Shown: positions 27,087 through 35,792 of the stretch, in pieces
Position numbering within the stretch: the first letter of the stretch is position 1
Layout of the letters: the number at the start of each line of letters is the position of its first letter
DNA from: G963669295 sp963669295
GTDB taxonomy: Bacteria > Bacteroidota > Bacteroidia > Flavobacteriales_D > CALLUQ01
Length of the DNA: 64,000 nucleotides
Direction: 5' to 3'
Assembly: GCA_963669295.1 (NCBI GenBank)
Contig: OY769938.1
Span: 682,001-746,000, forward strand
The notes under the pieces: generated by a model
Told to the model about the DNA's origin: nothing
What the model saw: only the letters and a program-made list of their open reading frames with translations
The model's database searches: none
Translations under genes and position numbers: made by a program

Positions 27087-28397
27087 TTGGAAATTCTGCT
27101 TTGCATATTATACGTCGCGCTCTTCGTTTTCATTATTCACAAAGTACGCTACTTTCAACTCCCAGGATTATCATCAAAAACCATTGCGATTATCTTTGGC
27201 ATTAAAGTGCTTTTTGGCGCGGCCATGTATTTCATTTACACCCACTATTACCCCGATCGCAATACTGCTGACATTTTCAAGTACTTTGACGATAGCAAGG
27301 TAATGTACGATGCCTTTTGGCAAAGCCCGGGCGACTTTTTCCAGATGTTATTTGGCATCAATAACGACAATGCTCACTTCAACAGTTATTACATGCAAAT
27401 GAACAACTGGTTTCGTGAGTATGAAAGCACGTTGTACAACGATGGGCATACTATTATTCGTTTCAATGCAGCATTGCGTTTCGCATCCTTCGGATATTAC
27501 AATGTACATATGGTATTCATGTGCTTTTTATCCCTTATTGGACTCGTTGGAATTTATAAAGCTTTACATCCCTTTTTCGAACGGCAACGCAAAGAACTCA
27601 CCTTTGCGGTATTCTTAATTCCTTCGGTACTGTTTTGGGGCTCAGGCGTGTTAAAAGAAGGGCTTTTGATCTTTGGGTTGGGGGTATTGATTTACCAACT
27701 GTTTAAGCTCATAAAAGGGGAGGTTAGCATCTTTGGCATTGCAGCAGGGCTGGCAGCCATGGTATTACTGCTTTATGTGAAATTTTATGTATTGGCAGCC
27801 ATGATTCCCGGTTTGATAGCCTATATATGGTGCAAGAAGCAACCGCGTTGGCCCGGGTTAAAATACCTTGCTGTTGGAGTAGTATGTAGCCTAATGGCAT
27901 TGAACCTATACCGTATAGCACCACAATTTGATGTACTCAAATTACTGGCTCGCAAACAAAAAGATTTTATTGGACTGGTAGAATACCACCAATCGGGAAG
28001 CAGCATTGAACTCACCCCACTAACCCCCACATTAAGTAGTTTCCTGCACAATGTTCCTGAAGCGCTAGGCAACACTTTTCTTCGCCCTTTTATCTTTGAA
28101 TCCTCTTCTCCATTGATGCTAATTTCGGGATTAGAAAATCTATTGTTCATTGGACTTTTACTACTGGGCATTGTTTTCATGAAACCACTGCGACACATCA
28201 ATTGGAACCTTTTACTGTTCTGCCTATCGTTCGTAGTCATCCTCTTTTTATTAACGGGCTGGGTAACACCGGTAATGGGAGCTATTGTGCGCTACAAAGT
28301 ACCCGTACTGCCATTTCTTGTTATGATATTCTTACTTTTGATGAACAAAGAAAAACTGGTCAATAAAATTCGTTTTCTTAAATTTTTGAATGAATGA
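27087..28397 (+). CDS. polytopic membrane protein of unknown function
   Basis: About 436 residues with roughly ten hydrophobic helices. An upstream TTG at 27063 lies inside a probable -7 promoter element, so I prefer the TTG at 27087, which gives MEILLCILYVALFVFIIHKV; the next ATG is far inside. A long extramembrane loop (about residues 65-130, YYPDRNTADIFKYFDDSKVMYDAFW) with aromatic and acidic residues follows the second helix. The overall pattern resembles glycosyltransferase- or polymerase-type membrane enzymes, but I recognise no defining motif. Its stop overlaps the SDR start (ATGA), so it heads a three-gene coupled set. Confidence 0.75.
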   Translation: MEILLCILYVALFVFIIHKVRYFQLPGLSSKTIAIIFGIKVLFGAAMYFIYTHYYPDRNTADIFKYFDDSKVMYDAFWQSPGDFFQMLFGINNDNAHFNSYYMQMNNWFREYESTLYNDGHTIIRFNAALRFASFGYYNVHMVFMCFLSLIGLVGIYKALHPFFERQRKELTFAVFLIPSVLFWGSGVLKEGLLIFGLGVLIYQLFKLIKGEVSIFGIAAGLAAMVLLLYVKFYVLAAMIPGLIAYIWCKKQPRWPGLKYLAVGVVCSLMALNLYRIAPQFDVLKLLARKQKDFIGLVEYHQSGSSIELTPLTPTLSSFLHNVPEALGNTFLRPFIFESSSPLMLISGLENLLFIGLLLLGIVFMKPLRHINWNLLLFCLSFVVILFLLTGWVTPVMGAIVRYKVPVLPFLVMIFLLLMNKEKLVNKIRFLKFLNE

Positions 28398-29155
28398 ATA
28401 ACATCGTATTGGTTACCGGAGCTACCGCAGGAATTGGCGAAGCCACTGCGCTACAATTTGCCGCACAGGGGCATGATCTCATCATTACCGGGCGACGTAA
28501 AGAACGGCTGGAACAATTGGAAAATCGATTGCGTGAATTTGGAGTAGCAGTGCTTTCTCTCAACTTTGATGTGCGCGATGAGCAAGCTGTAAATCAACAT
28601 TTGAGCCAATTGCCTGAGGCCTGGCAAGCCATTAAAATATTGGTCAACAATGCTGGTTTGGCAGTAGGGCGTGGCACCATCGACCAGGGTATCACCGACG
28701 ATTGGAACCGCATGATTGACACCAATGTAAAGGGACTGCTTTACGTGTCTAAAGCCATTATTCCATTGTTGAAAAAACAACAGGGTGGTCACATCATCAA
28801 CATTGGCTCCATTGCAGGCAAAGAAGCGTACTTAGGTGGCAACGTATACTGCGCTACCAAACATGCTGTAGATGCACTCACCAAAGCCATGCGCATCGAC
28901 TTGTTGCCACACAACATCAAGGTAACGGGGATATGCCCTGGAGCAGCAGACACCGAATTTTCTTTGGTGCGCTATAAGGGAGATGAGGCACAAGCAGAGA
29001 AAGTATACCAGGGATTTACACCACTTTATGCCGAAGACATTGCGGAAGTAATCTACTTTGCAGCTACCCGACCTGTGCATGTTAATCTCAATGATGTGAT
29101 AATAATGCCCACCGCACAAGCCAATACCGTTCATTTGCACAAAACCGATGCATGA
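28394..29155 (+). CDS. SDR-family oxidoreductase, YdfG-like
   Basis: A 253-residue cytoplasmic short-chain dehydrogenase with TGATAGIG, NNAGLAVG, the catalytic Ser in INIGSIAGKEAY and YCATK. Arg residues in TGRRKERL point to NADP. Overall it looks closest to the YdfG/3-hydroxy-acid (serine) dehydrogenase branch, where the substrate is a small 3-hydroxy acid; this is a family-level guess. It overlaps both neighbours by 4 bp, so the three genes are translated together. Confidence 0.9.
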   Translation: MNNIVLVTGATAGIGEATALQFAAQGHDLIITGRRKERLEQLENRLREFGVAVLSLNFDVRDEQAVNQHLSQLPEAWQAIKILVNNAGLAVGRGTIDQGITDDWNRMIDTNVKGLLYVSKAIIPLLKKQQGGHIINIGSIAGKEAYLGGNVYCATKHAVDALTKAMRIDLLPHNIKVTGICPGAADTEFSLVRYKGDEAQAEKVYQGFTPLYAEDIAEVIYFAATRPVHVNLNDVIIMPTAQANTVHLHKTDA

Positions 29156-30798
29156 AAAAACTACTGTACATCAGCATTATTCTTGCCTGCACCGCATGCA
29201 GCTACCAAAGTGAAGAAGCCGATTTGGTGATACACAATGCAAAAATTTATGCGGTAGACGAAGGGTTTAATGTATACAAAGCCATGGCTATTAAAGATGG
29301 AAAGATCCTTGAGCTAGGTGCCGAACGAGAAATACTCAACAAGTACAACGCAAAAGAAACATTCAATGCTGGAGCCTATACCATCTATCCCGGCTTTATT
29401 GATGCGCATTGCCATTTTTATAAATATGGATTAAGCTTACAACAAGTAAACCTGGTAGGCACTGGATCGTGGGAAGAAGTGCTCGAAAAGTGTGTTTGGC
29501 ACCACCAACAGCACCCTACCGAATGGATTACTGGCAGAGGATGGGACCAAAATGATTGGGCCAATAATGCCTTTCCCGATAACACAGAACTCGACAGCCT
29601 GTTCCCCAACAACCCGGTACTTATTCGAAGGGTAGACGGACATGCTGCCATCGCCAACACCATCGCATTGCAACAGGCAGGCATTACAACAGAAACCAAC
29701 ATTGAAGGAGGCATCGTCGAAGTGAAGAACGGGCAACTCACCGGGCTACTGGTTGACAATGCCGTTGATGCAGTGCTGGACATCATTCCTGAACCATCGC
29801 AAGAAGAAAGCATTCGAGCGCTGATGAATGCACAAGACAATTGTTTTGCAGTTGGTTTAACCACTGTAGACGATGCTGGGCTCGACAAAGAAGACATTGA
29901 ACTAATCGACCAACTGCATCAACAAAACACGCTAAAGATGCGTGTTTATGCCATGGTGTCGGATACCAAAGAAAACCTGGAACATTACCTCGGCACAGGC
30001 CCTATAAAAACCGAACGTTTGAATGTTCGTTCGTTTAAATTTTATGCTGATGGTGCTCTTGGTTCGCGCGGAGCCTGCCTGCTTGAACCCTATGCCGACG
30101 TTGACTCGACCCACTACGGTTTAATGTTATCTGAAGAAGCTCACTTCAAGCAATGTGCACAGGATCTTTTTGATCAAGGCTTTCAAATGAATACCCATTG
30201 CATTGGCGACTCGGCCAATCGACTGATGCTTGACATTTATGGTAGTGTATTGGGAGGTACCAACGACTATCGCTGGCGGATTGAGCACGCACAAGTTATC
30301 GCCCCAAACGACTTCGAAAAATTTGCTGCTTATACCATTATACCTTCCGTACAATCTACCCACTGCACTTCCGATATGTATTGGGCTGGCGACCGGGTAG
30401 GGCCAGAAAGGGTAAAAGGAGCCTATGCCTATAAAAAACTATTGCAACAAAACGGACTGGTAGCCCTTGGCACTGATTTTCCAGTAGAAGACATTGCTCC
30501 GCTAAAAACATTTTATGCCGCTGTGGCGCGTAAAGATGCAAAAGGCTACCCCGGAGGAGGATTTCAGAAAGAGCATGCGCTCACCCGGCAGGAGGCACTA
30601 AAAGGCATGACCATTTGGGCAGCCCTTTCTAACTTTGAAGAATACGAAAAAGGCAGCCTCGAACCCGGCAAGTATGCCGATTTTGTAATGCTTGAAAAAG
30701 ACATCCTGGAAATACCTGAAGAAGAACTGCTACAGGTAAAAGTAATTGCTACATACGTAAATGGTGAAAGTGTGTACAACGCCAATGCCATTCAATAA
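29152..30798 (+). CDS. lipoprotein amidohydrolase (YtcJ-like)
   Basis: A 548-residue metal-dependent hydrolase of the amidohydrolase-3 group. The first residues form a lipoprotein signal with Cys16 as the probable lipidated residue (LACTAC). The metal site includes GFIDAHCHFY (HxH) early, a Lys-containing FKFYADGALGSRGA strand, NTHCIGD and RIEHAQV for the following His residues, and the final Asp in LGTDFPVED. It therefore has a complete metal site and is anchored to a membrane outside the cytoplasm. Family members hydrolyse amide or related bonds of small molecules; the substrate is unknown. Confidence 0.9.
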   Translation: MKKLLYISIILACTACSYQSEEADLVIHNAKIYAVDEGFNVYKAMAIKDGKILELGAEREILNKYNAKETFNAGAYTIYPGFIDAHCHFYKYGLSLQQVNLVGTGSWEEVLEKCVWHHQQHPTEWITGRGWDQNDWANNAFPDNTELDSLFPNNPVLIRRVDGHAAIANTIALQQAGITTETNIEGGIVEVKNGQLTGLLVDNAVDAVLDIIPEPSQEESIRALMNAQDNCFAVGLTTVDDAGLDKEDIELIDQLHQQNTLKMRVYAMVSDTKENLEHYLGTGPIKTERLNVRSFKFYADGALGSRGACLLEPYADVDSTHYGLMLSEEAHFKQCAQDLFDQGFQMNTHCIGDSANRLMLDIYGSVLGGTNDYRWRIEHAQVIAPNDFEKFAAYTIIPSVQSTHCTSDMYWAGDRVGPERVKGAYAYKKLLQQNGLVALGTDFPVEDIAPLKTFYAAVARKDAKGYPGGGFQKEHALTRQEALKGMTIWAALSNFEEYEKGSLEPGKYADFVMLEKDILEIPEEELLQVKVIATYVNGESVYNANAIQ

Positions 30799-30813
30799 GA
30801 AAACTTCAACGCC

Positions 30814-30844
30814 TTAAAAAGCAATGAGGGAGGCAACGCCTCCC
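30814..30844 (-). terminator. possible terminator of the sigma/PorP operon
   Basis: GGGAGGC (30828-30834) and GCCTCCC (30838-30844) form a 7-bp GC-rich hairpin in the convergent gap. On the minus strand a CTTTTT run follows about 7 nt later, so it may end the minus-strand operon. The spacing is loose and the call is tentative. Confidence 0.4.
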
Positions 30845-30912
30845 CCACTACTAAACCTGCAATGAATAAAACAAATCCCAATTAAGGGACGAAACCAGCT
30901 TTTAAAGCTTAT

Positions 30913-31896
30913 CTAAAACGACGGACAGCTTACTGTTCTAAACCTTTTCCTTGGTGGCTTACAAGGGAAATTAAATGTCATCGACAATTCATGCGAACCT
31001 GCCGTGGCATTGGTTAATTTAGAAACTGTTACGTCGTAGCTATATCCAAATTTGAATGCTTTTGTTTGAAAACCTACAAGGGCAATGAATGAATCTTTAT
31101 TACGATACCACAACCCACCAACAATAGCACCTTTTCGCACATACAACCCCATGTTCAACTGCTGAAAATTATCTTGTTGTTGGAATAAAATATTGGGCGA
31201 TACGGATGCATCATTCTCTGTGTACTTGCTTCCAGCTCCCAACGGAATGATGGCTCCAGCATGTCCGGTAATTTTCATGGGAAGAGGACTGCCGTCGGTA
31301 GAGGCCAACAACGACTCATTAGGTTCGGTAAGGTGGTGCACTGCACCACCGATGAAAAAATTGGTGGTGTAAGCCAACAATCCAGCCGAGAAATCTATGT
31401 TCGACACATTTCCTCCACGCACTTGCTCTTGCGACTCATAGATAAACCCTTTACGAGGATCAATCATATCGCCAAAAGTAAGCTTGTCCCAATCCAATGA
31501 TTTTTGAAAATAAGTAGCCTGAAAACCTGCACGAATAGAAAAGGTTCGATTAACAGGAAGGTGGTACGAATATATACCACTAATGTTGGTTGTTTTTAAG
31601 GTGCCTTTCCCTGCATTATCAGACGTGACCAATAAGCCCAACCCACCATACAACGACTTCACGTGTTGATCGTAAGAAGCACTACTTGTAATGAATGTAC
31701 CCGATAATCCAGGCCATTGGTTTCTGTAATTAATGGCTACCCTTGGGCAGTTAGCTGCTCCTGCAAAGGCAGGGTTTAGGTACAATGGGTTGGCATAGAA
31801 TTGTGTGAACTCCGGGTCTTGTGCATATGCTTTTTTAGCATCTACAAACACTAATCCAATCAGCAACAACAGCGTTAATGCATAGTACTTTTTCAT
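30913..31896 (-). CDS. PorP/SprF-family type IX secretion membrane protein
   Basis: A 327-residue outer-membrane protein with a signal peptide (cut near KKAYAQ). Family hallmarks are QDPEFTQFYANPLYLNPAFAG at the mature N-terminus, YRNQWPG, VHHLTEPN and the C-terminal GYSYDVTVSKLTNATAGSHELS. PorP/SprF proteins form beta-barrels and are needed for T9SS assembly or for export of partner adhesins encoded nearby (as SprF for SprB). Here the partner is not a giant adhesin but the anti-sigma/PorP fusion ending 20 bp upstream, which suggests the two barrels or barrel-like domains work together. Confidence 0.93.
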   Translation of the reverse strand: MKKYYALTLLLLIGLVFVDAKKAYAQDPEFTQFYANPLYLNPAFAGAANCPRVAINYRNQWPGLSGTFITSSASYDQHVKSLYGGLGLLVTSDNAGKGTLKTTNISGIYSYHLPVNRTFSIRAGFQATYFQKSLDWDKLTFGDMIDPRKGFIYESQEQVRGGNVSNIDFSAGLLAYTTNFFIGGAVHHLTEPNESLLASTDGSPLPMKITGHAGAIIPLGAGSKYTENDASVSPNILFQQQDNFQQLNMGLYVRKGAIVGGLWYRNKDSFIALVGFQTKAFKFGYSYDVTVSKLTNATAGSHELSMTFNFPCKPPRKRFRTVSCPSF

Positions 31897-31916
31897 AACA
31901 ATTCTTTTGGTTTCAA

Positions 31917-33926
31917 CTAGCGTAAGGCATTAAAACTCAAGGTTTCGATGGTTCTTACATTCTTTATTAGCAGTAAACGTAAAGAGATTTCGTGTGAGCC
32001 AGCAGCGGCATTGTTAATTGGAGCTCTGGAAAGGTCGTAATGATAACCAAATCGGAATTTATTCGACTGCACACCAACCATTCCTGAATATTGATTTTTA
32101 TTTGATAACCCTGCGCCAAACAGCAACCACTTGTACTTCGTAGTGGCTCCCAGCCATACCTCACGGTTGTTACCCGCTTCAGTTTTGTAAATGGCATGTG
32201 GCGAGAAGGTAAAATCGTTCTCTATTCTACTTTTGAAGTCGCAACCAGCCTGAACACTGTAGGTGCGTGCCAACGACGACGTATTTTCAAAATTGTCGTA
32301 AGGCTCGGTAAGATGATCTACCGTTAATCCAGCGAAGAATGCTTCTGAATTCACCAATAATCCCATCGAGTAGTCGCCAAACATAAGCTGCCCGCTTTCC
32401 AACTCTACTGATTTGATTTCTTTTTGCACAAAGGTTCCTCTTACCGAAGGCTCCAGACTTGTTCTCTTAGAAATTTTGAACTTGGGTGAATAAATCAAAC
32501 TGGCAGTAAACACATCGGCATCTATGCCATGCTCAATAATCGACTCATCGCCTTGCATCTGGTAGGTAGTTACTAAACCAATACCCCCACGCAATCCTTT
32601 CATATATCGATCAATAGACAATGTTTGTGTGAGGTAACCACCATTGGTAGGTACGGTCCAATCGCTACGTGTGTTCATTTTTATTCTTGTACCTGGTAAA
32701 GTACCCACAAACGACGGATTAACCAATATGGCCGAAGCACCGGGATTGGTAAAATAAGGATCGCGCATATTCACCGCAATTACTTTACGTGTATTATGAC
32801 GATGCTTAGCCATCGACTTTTTCTTATCATCGGTATTTTCTGCCAATACCGCAGCATTGCCTTCACCAGCCTTCTTCTCTTCTACTTTCTTATCATCGCC
32901 TTTTGTGTGCTTAAACACATCCTTAATGCCTTTTAATGTGATCACATCACTTTTGTACTCCAATTCATCACCTGGCTTATCATCAATAGAAGCCAAAACA
33001 GGATCGGACGAAGTACGCACTGCATTGGGTAATACACGGCTCACGTATTCTTCTTCTGCCAACAATTGACCGCTTACACCACCTCTTGAGCGAATTTCAC
33101 TTGGAAGAATCTCTCCCTTATCACCCTCACTAGCATCCGCACCGGCAACAATTATTTCATTGCCATCTTTCTTAATCATCGATACCTCAAAGTTGCTGCT
33201 AAAAGTAATCTTGCCATTCGATAGCAATACATCACCCACATTTTCTCCCTCGCTTGGACTGATTTCGTTAATGTTGGCTTGCTCCGGGGTGGTATTGTGC
33301 CCATCTACCAGGATAGCAGCTGCCTGGTTAGACTGGCTACCTTCTGCGTTAACAGAAGCATCCACATCAGAAACATCCACCGAAGCAATATCAGATACAG
33401 GAGGTGTAGCATGATCCTGGCCTCTGGAAACCTGATCAGCTACCCCCTGTATATCTGCACTTTGCTGCTGAAGCTTGTTAAATGTTGTATTAGTAGTAGT
33501 GTTATCGTCTTGAGTAGTTGCAATATCATTTGCACTTGCAATGAGCCCCTTATTAGTATTGGCATATGTTCCATGGTCTTGCTCATTTAACAGCAACCCC
33601 GAAGCATTGAAACCAAAGTGATTTTGTTGTGGGAGCAACCAAAATGAAACGGACGATGCAAAAAGTAATACACCAATGCCGATTCCCCACTTAAACCAAC
33701 TTCTCGGAGCAGCAGCTCCTTTTTCATCTGCCAAAAGATCTTCCATTCCCGGAAATAACATCTCCGGTTCCTGCACGTAACTCCCTCCCCAGGCATTAAA
33801 ATCGGCCTGAAACTTGGGATTTCCTTCCAAAAATCCCATCAATTGATTGGTTTCCTCACCACTGAGGTTCCCTTCGAAATGATCGAAAAGCCAATCGTTG
33901 ATGTTGTTCTCGTCAATTAATCTCAT
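31917..33926 (-). CDS. anti-sigma-like protein fused to a PorP/SprF domain
   Basis: A 669-residue protein in four parts. Residues 1-75 resemble the N-terminus of Bacteroidota anti-sigma factors (NDWLFDHFEGNLSGEE, FLEGNPKFQADF). Residues about 79-98 are one membrane helix (WGIGIGVLLFASSVSFWLL). Residues about 100-388 are a polar low-complexity linker rich in Ser, Asp, Asn and Glu. Residues about 389-669 match PorP/SprF: DPYFTNPGASAILVNPSFVG, VDHLTEPYDNF and the ending YHYDLSRAPINNAAAGSHEIS. There is no cleavable signal. The start overlaps the sigma gene (ATGA). The likely topology is N-terminus in the cytoplasm holding the sigma factor, with the C-terminal domain in the outer membrane. I know of no described protein with this layout. 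Confidence 0.85.
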   Translation of the reverse strand: MRLIDENNINDWLFDHFEGNLSGEETNQLMGFLEGNPKFQADFNAWGGSYVQEPEMLFPGMEDLLADEKGAAAPRSWFKWGIGIGVLLFASSVSFWLLPQQNHFGFNASGLLLNEQDHGTYANTNKGLIASANDIATTQDDNTTTNTTFNKLQQQSADIQGVADQVSRGQDHATPPVSDIASVDVSDVDASVNAEGSQSNQAAAILVDGHNTTPEQANINEISPSEGENVGDVLLSNGKITFSSNFEVSMIKKDGNEIIVAGADASEGDKGEILPSEIRSRGGVSGQLLAEEEYVSRVLPNAVRTSSDPVLASIDDKPGDELEYKSDVITLKGIKDVFKHTKGDDKKVEEKKAGEGNAAVLAENTDDKKKSMAKHRHNTRKVIAVNMRDPYFTNPGASAILVNPSFVGTLPGTRIKMNTRSDWTVPTNGGYLTQTLSIDRYMKGLRGGIGLVTTYQMQGDESIIEHGIDADVFTASLIYSPKFKISKRTSLEPSVRGTFVQKEIKSVELESGQLMFGDYSMGLLVNSEAFFAGLTVDHLTEPYDNFENTSSLARTYSVQAGCDFKSRIENDFTFSPHAIYKTEAGNNREVWLGATTKYKWLLFGAGLSNKNQYSGMVGVQSNKFRFGYHYDLSRAPINNAAAGSHEISLRLLLIKNVRTIETLSFNALR

Positions 33927-34408
33927 GCTAGTATATTTAAATCCTTTATCTGGTTCTTGATTTTTTGTCGCGCCCTGAATAGATAGACTTTCACCTGCGA
34001 CTCGCTCAACTCCAACATTTCACCAATCTCTTTGTAATTGTAACCTTCAAGGTCGCGTAACAACAAGATCGTTTTTTGCTGTGGAGGAAGTAGGTCTAAA
34101 CATTTGTCCAACACCTCCTTCAACTCATAGTTGTGGCCATTCGTAAAGGGCTCGTTAAAATCAATACTATCCAAAGAACTTTCTCTTTTATTCTTCTTGG
34201 CCAAATTGACCAATGCACGATAGGCAGTGGTAAAAAGCCAGGATTTGGCTTTCTCCAATTCGACCTTCTCCTTATGTTGCCACAGCTTCATGAAAGTTTC
34301 TTGCACAATGTCGTTGGCATCTTCAACATTTTGCAATGACTTCAGCACAAAGCGATACAACCGTCCGGAGTAGGTCCTCACCGTTTCATTATAATCTTTT
34401 GACGTCAA
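33923..34408 (-). CDS. ECF-type RNA polymerase sigma factor
   Basis: A 161-residue sigma-70 family protein containing only region 2 (LYRFVLKSL, DANDIVQETFMKLWQ, AKSWLFTTAYRALVN) and region 4 (LPPQQKTILLLRDLEGYNYKEIGEMLELSESQVKVYLFRARQKI). It directs polymerase to a specific promoter set. It is the first gene of a three-gene operon and overlaps the anti-sigma/PorP gene by 4 bp, the usual sign that the two proteins bind. Likely targets are envelope or T9SS genes and its own operon, but no promoter motif can be tested from one site. Confidence 0.93.
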   Translation of the reverse strand: MTSKDYNETVRTYSGRLYRFVLKSLQNVEDANDIVQETFMKLWQHKEKVELEKAKSWLFTTAYRALVNLAKKNKRESSLDSIDFNEPFTNGHNYELKEVLDKCLDLLPPQQKTILLLRDLEGYNYKEIGEMLELSESQVKVYLFRARQKIKNQIKDLNILA

Positions 34409-34670
34409 AATTTCCTGCTATTAAGCGGTTGAGGAGCGCAAGAACGTCTGCCCATTCTATTAGTAAAACAATTTCGACCTGCAAAAGTTACAGGTACTGA
34501 AAAAAATTTCTTTTAAGGTATGTAAAACATCCTGAAATTTAGCGATTTCTAACACAAAATCGCACCCTGCTAAAACGGTAAATTATTGAAATTGTTACGA
34601 AAGCAACAGGCTTTTGCTTCAAAAAGAAAAGAATAGAAGAAGGATAATGAAGCTAAAAAAGAAATTCGAC

Positions 34671-35693
34671 TTAGCTCATCATTTCGTTAACACGTTGAAT
34701 GGCAGCGATAGTTTCGCACTCCAATTCTTCGGCAATACCTTGTACCGATTGTATGTTATGAATCAGTTCTACCGATTGTCCGGCACTCCATAAATTGTTG
34801 TAATTGCCTGGCTTTACCGACTGCTCTAGCTTTTTCATCCCTTTTACTTGCACCATCATTTTGAAGTACTTCCGAATGGTTTTATTCTTCGACATCCAAC
34901 GTTCAAAACGATTTTGCTTGTAGCCAATTTTTTTTGCATACGGTGTATCAATGATGTTGCAAGGTGTACCTGATAATCGTTCAGTCAAAACAATGTCATC
35001 CATCTTTGCATCAACCACAGCCTCTTTATAAGCATCGCTCACGCCAGCCTCTGTTGAAGCAATGAACCGTGTGCCCACTGATACACCATCTGCACCAGCC
35101 GCCAACATAGAAGCAATGCCCTGGCCGTTAGCAATGCCACCAGCAGAAATAACTAATTTGTCGGGAAAATGCTCTAATAAGGTAGGCACCAGCAATTGCA
35201 ATGGAAATGGCCCCGCATGACCACCTGCTCCCTGCCCCACGGCAATAAAGCCATCACACCCCATATCGTAACACTTTTTTGCATGCGCTAAATTGGTAAC
35301 GTCGCACAACACCTTACCACCATAACTGTGTGCCTTTTCAATTACCTCTTTAGGATTTCCCAAAGAAGTAATGTATAAGGGTACCTGCTTTTCAACACAT
35401 ACTTTTAAATGCTTAGGGTAAAGCGGGTTAGAACGTTGAACAATGAGGTTTACCCCATAGTTGCCTTTGCGCCCTTGTGCTTCATGATGTGCCTTTACTT
35501 CATCCAACACCTTTCCCAACTCACCATCTTCACGAAAGTTCAAGGTAGGAAAGGTTCCCATAATGCCCGCATCTATTGCAGCCTTCATCATGGCTACGTT
35601 CGACACCAGGAACATTGGTGCCATAATCATCGGGAAATCAACCTCTAATAATGTAGTAAAACGATTTTTTATCCCCATTTCATTTGTATTCAA
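34671..35693 (-). CDS. nitronate monooxygenase-like FMN oxidoreductase
   Basis: A 340-residue TIM-barrel flavoenzyme of the nitronate monooxygenase/2-nitropropane dioxygenase family. It shows MIMAPMFLVSN at the first strand, GCDGFIAVGQGAGGHAG, ISAGGIANGQG and GADGVSVGTRF for FMN phosphate binding. Some relatives are enoyl-ACP reductases (FabK) or act on acyl chains. The gene is divergent from a long-chain acyl-CoA ligase and shares with it a palindrome that also controls a beta-oxidation operon, so a lipid-related role is plausible but inferred. A -7 element lies at 35733-35740. Confidence 0.88.
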   Translation of the reverse strand: MNTNEMGIKNRFTTLLEVDFPMIMAPMFLVSNVAMMKAAIDAGIMGTFPTLNFREDGELGKVLDEVKAHHEAQGRKGNYGVNLIVQRSNPLYPKHLKVCVEKQVPLYITSLGNPKEVIEKAHSYGGKVLCDVTNLAHAKKCYDMGCDGFIAVGQGAGGHAGPFPLQLLVPTLLEHFPDKLVISAGGIANGQGIASMLAAGADGVSVGTRFIASTEAGVSDAYKEAVVDAKMDDIVLTERLSGTPCNIIDTPYAKKIGYKQNRFERWMSKNKTIRKYFKMMVQVKGMKKLEQSVKPGNYNNLWSAGQSVELIHNIQSVQGIAEELECETIAAIQRVNEMMS

Positions 35694-35732
35694 ATTGTAT
35701 TACTTTTGAGAATCTCAGGCACTTTGATGCTT

Positions 35733-35740
35733 CAAATGTA
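35733..35740 (-). promoter_or_regulatory. -7 promoter element of the nitronate monooxygenase-like gene
   Basis: The minus strand reads TACATTTG (TAnnTTTG). The only upstream TTG (35768-35766) belongs to the palindrome and is 25 nt away, longer than usual. The element begins 8 nt beyond the palindrome. The marR promoter has the same layout. Confidence 0.6.
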
Positions 35741-35748
35741 AGAATTTA

Positions 35749-35768
35749 TTGTTATGCATGCATAACAA
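35749..35768. promoter_or_regulatory. palindromic operator, copy 1 (acyl-CoA ligase/flavoenzyme intergenic region)
   Basis: TTGTTATGCATGCATAACAA is a perfect 20-bp palindrome, and the symmetry extends one more base on each side. It stands between the divergent genes at 35693 and 35793. The same 20 bp occur in front of the marR-fadNAE operon at 51972-51991. Length, symmetry and a 10-bp half-site fit a MarR-type winged-helix dimer. MarR ownership is inferred from the second copy lying before a marR gene. Confidence 0.82.
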
Positions 35769-35792
35769 TCTAAAATTATAACGGCAAAAACC

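Noticed and set aside
34409..34670. Promoter for the ECF sigma operon
   Set aside because: The minus strand has TAACTTTTG near 34490-34482, one base too long for TAnnTTTG, and no good TTG spacing, so I did not call it.
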